Shown piece by piece: positions 6,095 through 6,908 of a stretch of DNA of 6,908 nucleotides. The DNA is taken from contig CAMWQK010000045.1 in assembly GCA_947176445.1 (NCBI GenBank), positions 1 to 6,908 of the forward strand. The letters are read 5' to 3'. The notes beneath the pieces are model-generated. The model was not told the origin of the DNA, made no database searches, and worked only from the letters and a program-made list of their open reading frames with translations. The position numbers and the translations under genes were made by a program. The first letter of the stretch is position 1, and each line of letters begins with the position of its first letter. The stretch comes from an uncultured Clostridia bacterium (GTDB lineage Bacteria > Bacillota > Clostridia > Christensenellales > Borkfalkiaceae).

Positions 6095-6544
6095 CTAGCG
6101 CATCAGGTTCTGCATATCCGCCATGAAAGAAGGACAATCATTTAGGGAGCGATAGACGGAGGCATAGCGCACGTACGCAACCTCGTCGAGCTGCTTCAAG
6201 CCCTCCATCACCATCTCGCCGATCTGCTTGGACGAGATCTCCTGCTCCATCGAGTTGTAGACCTTCTTCGCAACCTCGTCGACGAGCGCGTCGATCTTTT
6301 CAAGCGGAACGGGGCGTTTTTCGCAAGACTTGATGATCCCGCGCTTGATCTTCCCCACGTCGAACGCCTGACGGTTTCCGTCCGTCTTGACGACGAGAAT
6401 GGGCGAAAATTCAATCGTCTCGTAAGTGGTAAATCTTCTGCCGCACCCCATACACTCACGGCGGCGACGAATGGTCGTATCGTCGTCGGCAGAGCGCGAG
6501 TCGATCACCTTGCTTTCCGTACAGTTGCAATACATACAGCGCAT
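6095..6544 (-). CDS. nrdR: Transcriptional repressor NrdR
   Basis: A 149-residue NrdR of typical length, the cytoplasmic Zn- and nucleotide-binding repressor of ribonucleotide reductase genes. It opens with a zinc ribbon: Cys3 and Cys6 (MRCMYC), then Cys31 and Cys34 in RRRRECMGCGRRFTTYE, preceded by the conserved VIDSR (13-17). An ATP-cone domain follows (about 48-138), with ILVVKTDGNRQAFD at its start and VAYVRYASVYR near its end; it senses ATP/dATP balance. Start: AAGGAG (6555-6560) lies ten bases upstream, slightly long but acceptable, and the MRCxxC opening is the family's normal N-terminus. It is the first gene of the apparent operon with ispG. No ribonucleotide reductase gene and no recognisable NrdR-box pair is in the window, so its targets are elsewhere. 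Confidence 0.96.
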   Translation of the reverse strand: MRCMYCNCTESKVIDSRSADDDTTIRRRRECMGCGRRFTTYETIEFSPILVVKTDGNRQAFDVGKIKRGIIKSCEKRPVPLEKIDALVDEVAKKVYNSMEQEISSKQIGEMVMEGLKQLDEVAYVRYASVYRSLNDCPSFMADMQNLMR

Positions 6545-6578
6545 ATCCAGAGTACTCCTTCGCTTGTTTTCAACCTTG

Positions 6579-6607
6579 ATTATATCATATCGGCGCGAAA
6601 ATGTAAA
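6579..6607 (-). promoter_or_regulatory. Sigma-A promoter of the nrdR-ispG operon
   Basis: The -35 box TTTACA (6602-6607) and exact -10 TATAAT (6579-6584) are 17 bp apart, and TGA directly before the -10 makes an extended -10 element. The predicted start near 6572 gives a leader of about 28 bases with the nrdR ribosome binding site. It should also drive ispG and the PolC-like gene, since no terminator separates them. Confidence 0.88.
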
Positions 6608-6625
6608 GGGAAATTTTTCATTCGC

Positions 6626-6665
6626 AAAAAATAAACCTTCCCCCGCTACTGCGAAGGAAGGTTTA
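6626..6665 (-). terminator. Strong intrinsic terminator after the Cys-rich gene
   Basis: A perfect 10-bp stem, TAAACCTTCC / GGAAGGTTTA, with a 14-base loop that can pair further (CGC / GCG), is followed on the minus strand by TTTTTT (6626-6631). It lies ten bases after the TGA at 6676 and insulates the nrdR operon from the gene to the right. The plus strand has no T-run, so it acts in one direction. Confidence 0.92.
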
Positions 6666-6675
6666 CTGCAATATT

Positions 6676-6861
6676 TCAGCCGCGATTACAGGAGCAAGTA
6701 TTGCATCCGCATCCGCAGCCGCTCACGCTCACGAGCGCATACTGGCGCGCATAGTATGAATCGCTCGTTACGCAGTCGTTGCCTCTGTTGCATCCACAGC
6801 CGCAGCCATTGCGGGACGAACCGTTCCAGCCGTTGTTTCCGCCGCCTCCGAAGACGATCCC
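6676..6861 (-). other. Cys/Gly-rich small coding region, start not found
   Basis: A minus-strand frame of 61 codons ending in TGA, just before a strong terminator. Counting from the codon after an in-frame TAG (6862-6864), it has a Gly/Asn linker (GGGGNNGWNGSS, 5-16), a first NGCGCGCNRG block (18-27), a plain segment NDCVTSDSYYARQYAL (28-43), and a second block of GCGCGCNTCSCNRG (48-61): nine cysteines in all. This composition and the repeated GCGCGCN module are hard to explain as a shadow frame. No ATG or TTG occurs in frame; the only GTGs (codons 44 and 46) lack a ribosome binding site. It may be the 3' part of an amber-interrupted gene, a frameshifted gene or a gene with an odd start. Candidate roles (metal binding, spore or surface structure, modified-peptide precursor) are guesses. 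Confidence 0.5.
6701..6807 (-). repeat. Internal direct repeat encoding GCGCGCN
   Basis: Two 20-base copies, at 6701-6720 and 6788-6807, agree at 18 of 20 positions and both encode Gly-Cys-Gly-Cys-Gly-Cys-Asn in the same frame. One of the two differences is synonymous (TGT/TGC) and the other also leaves the glycine unchanged (GGC/GGA). This supports the Cys-rich frame as the one under selection. Confidence 0.65.
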
Positions 6862-6908
6862 CTAAAAGCAGTTACAGACACAACAAGTGAAGAAAAAGAC
6901 GAAGCCGA
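6862..6908 (-). other. Partial Cys-rich frame ending at TAG, cut by window edge
   Basis: Immediately upstream of, and in the same frame as, the Cys-rich region, the last 14 codons read GFVFFFTCCVCNCF and then TAG (6862-6864). The stretch has four cysteines. It is either the end of a separate small hydrophobic Cys-rich gene or the N-terminal side of one interrupted gene. The window edge prevents a decision. Confidence 0.35.

Noticed and set aside
6545..6625. NrdR box autoregulating nrdR
   Set aside because: I found no palindromic sequence resembling the NrdR consensus near the promoter.
6426..6890. Plus-strand open frame of 154 codons across the nrdR promoter and the Cys-rich region
   Set aside because: It crosses a strong terminator and a promoter, is extremely Arg/Ser-rich, and overlaps better-supported minus-strand features.

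Overview
All supported genes in this window lie on the minus strand, so transcription runs from high to low coordinates. Gene content and signals suggest a GC-rich member of the Bacillota, probably an uncultured Clostridia lineage. The pointers are an NrdR repressor, an ispG gene followed by a PolC-derived gene (ispG-polC adjacency is common in Clostridia), a DagK/YegS-type lipid kinase, sigma-A promoters with exact TATAAT boxes at 17-bp spacing, and U-tailed intrinsic terminators. Finer placement is inference only.

Reading in the direction of transcription: (1) 6908-6676 holds the 3' end of a very Cys/Gly-rich small coding region, interrupted by an in-frame TAG at 6862-6864 and closed by a strong terminator (6626-6665). 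(2) A sigma-A promoter (6579-6607) starts an apparent operon: nrdR (6544-6095), ispG (6068-5028), a PolC-like exonuclease gene (5026-3515, one base after the ispG stop) and a small membrane-anchored unknown protein (3477-2764). (3) dagK (2682-1777) has its own consensus promoter placed so that the transcript should begin at or next to the ATG, and ends in a terminator overlapping its stop codon. (4) A secreted transglutaminase-like protein (1555-8) has its own promoter, a hairpin in the 5' leader and a normal ribosome binding site.

Together the genes cover dNTP-synthesis control (NrdR), isoprenoid precursor synthesis (IspG, for undecaprenyl phosphate and quinones), DNA 3'-5' exonuclease activity, lipid phosphorylation and the cell surface. 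This is mostly core housekeeping, and no mobile element, CRISPR array, tRNA or rRNA was seen.

The points most worth following are three. The IspG lacks the third Fe-S cysteine (Gly293 in place of Cys) but has an unusual CX2CX2CX3C cluster at residues 258-268. The gene in the polC position keeps only the N-terminal, OB and exonuclease parts of PolC, without PHP or polymerase domains. The right-edge Cys-rich frame looks coding on both sides of an amber codon.
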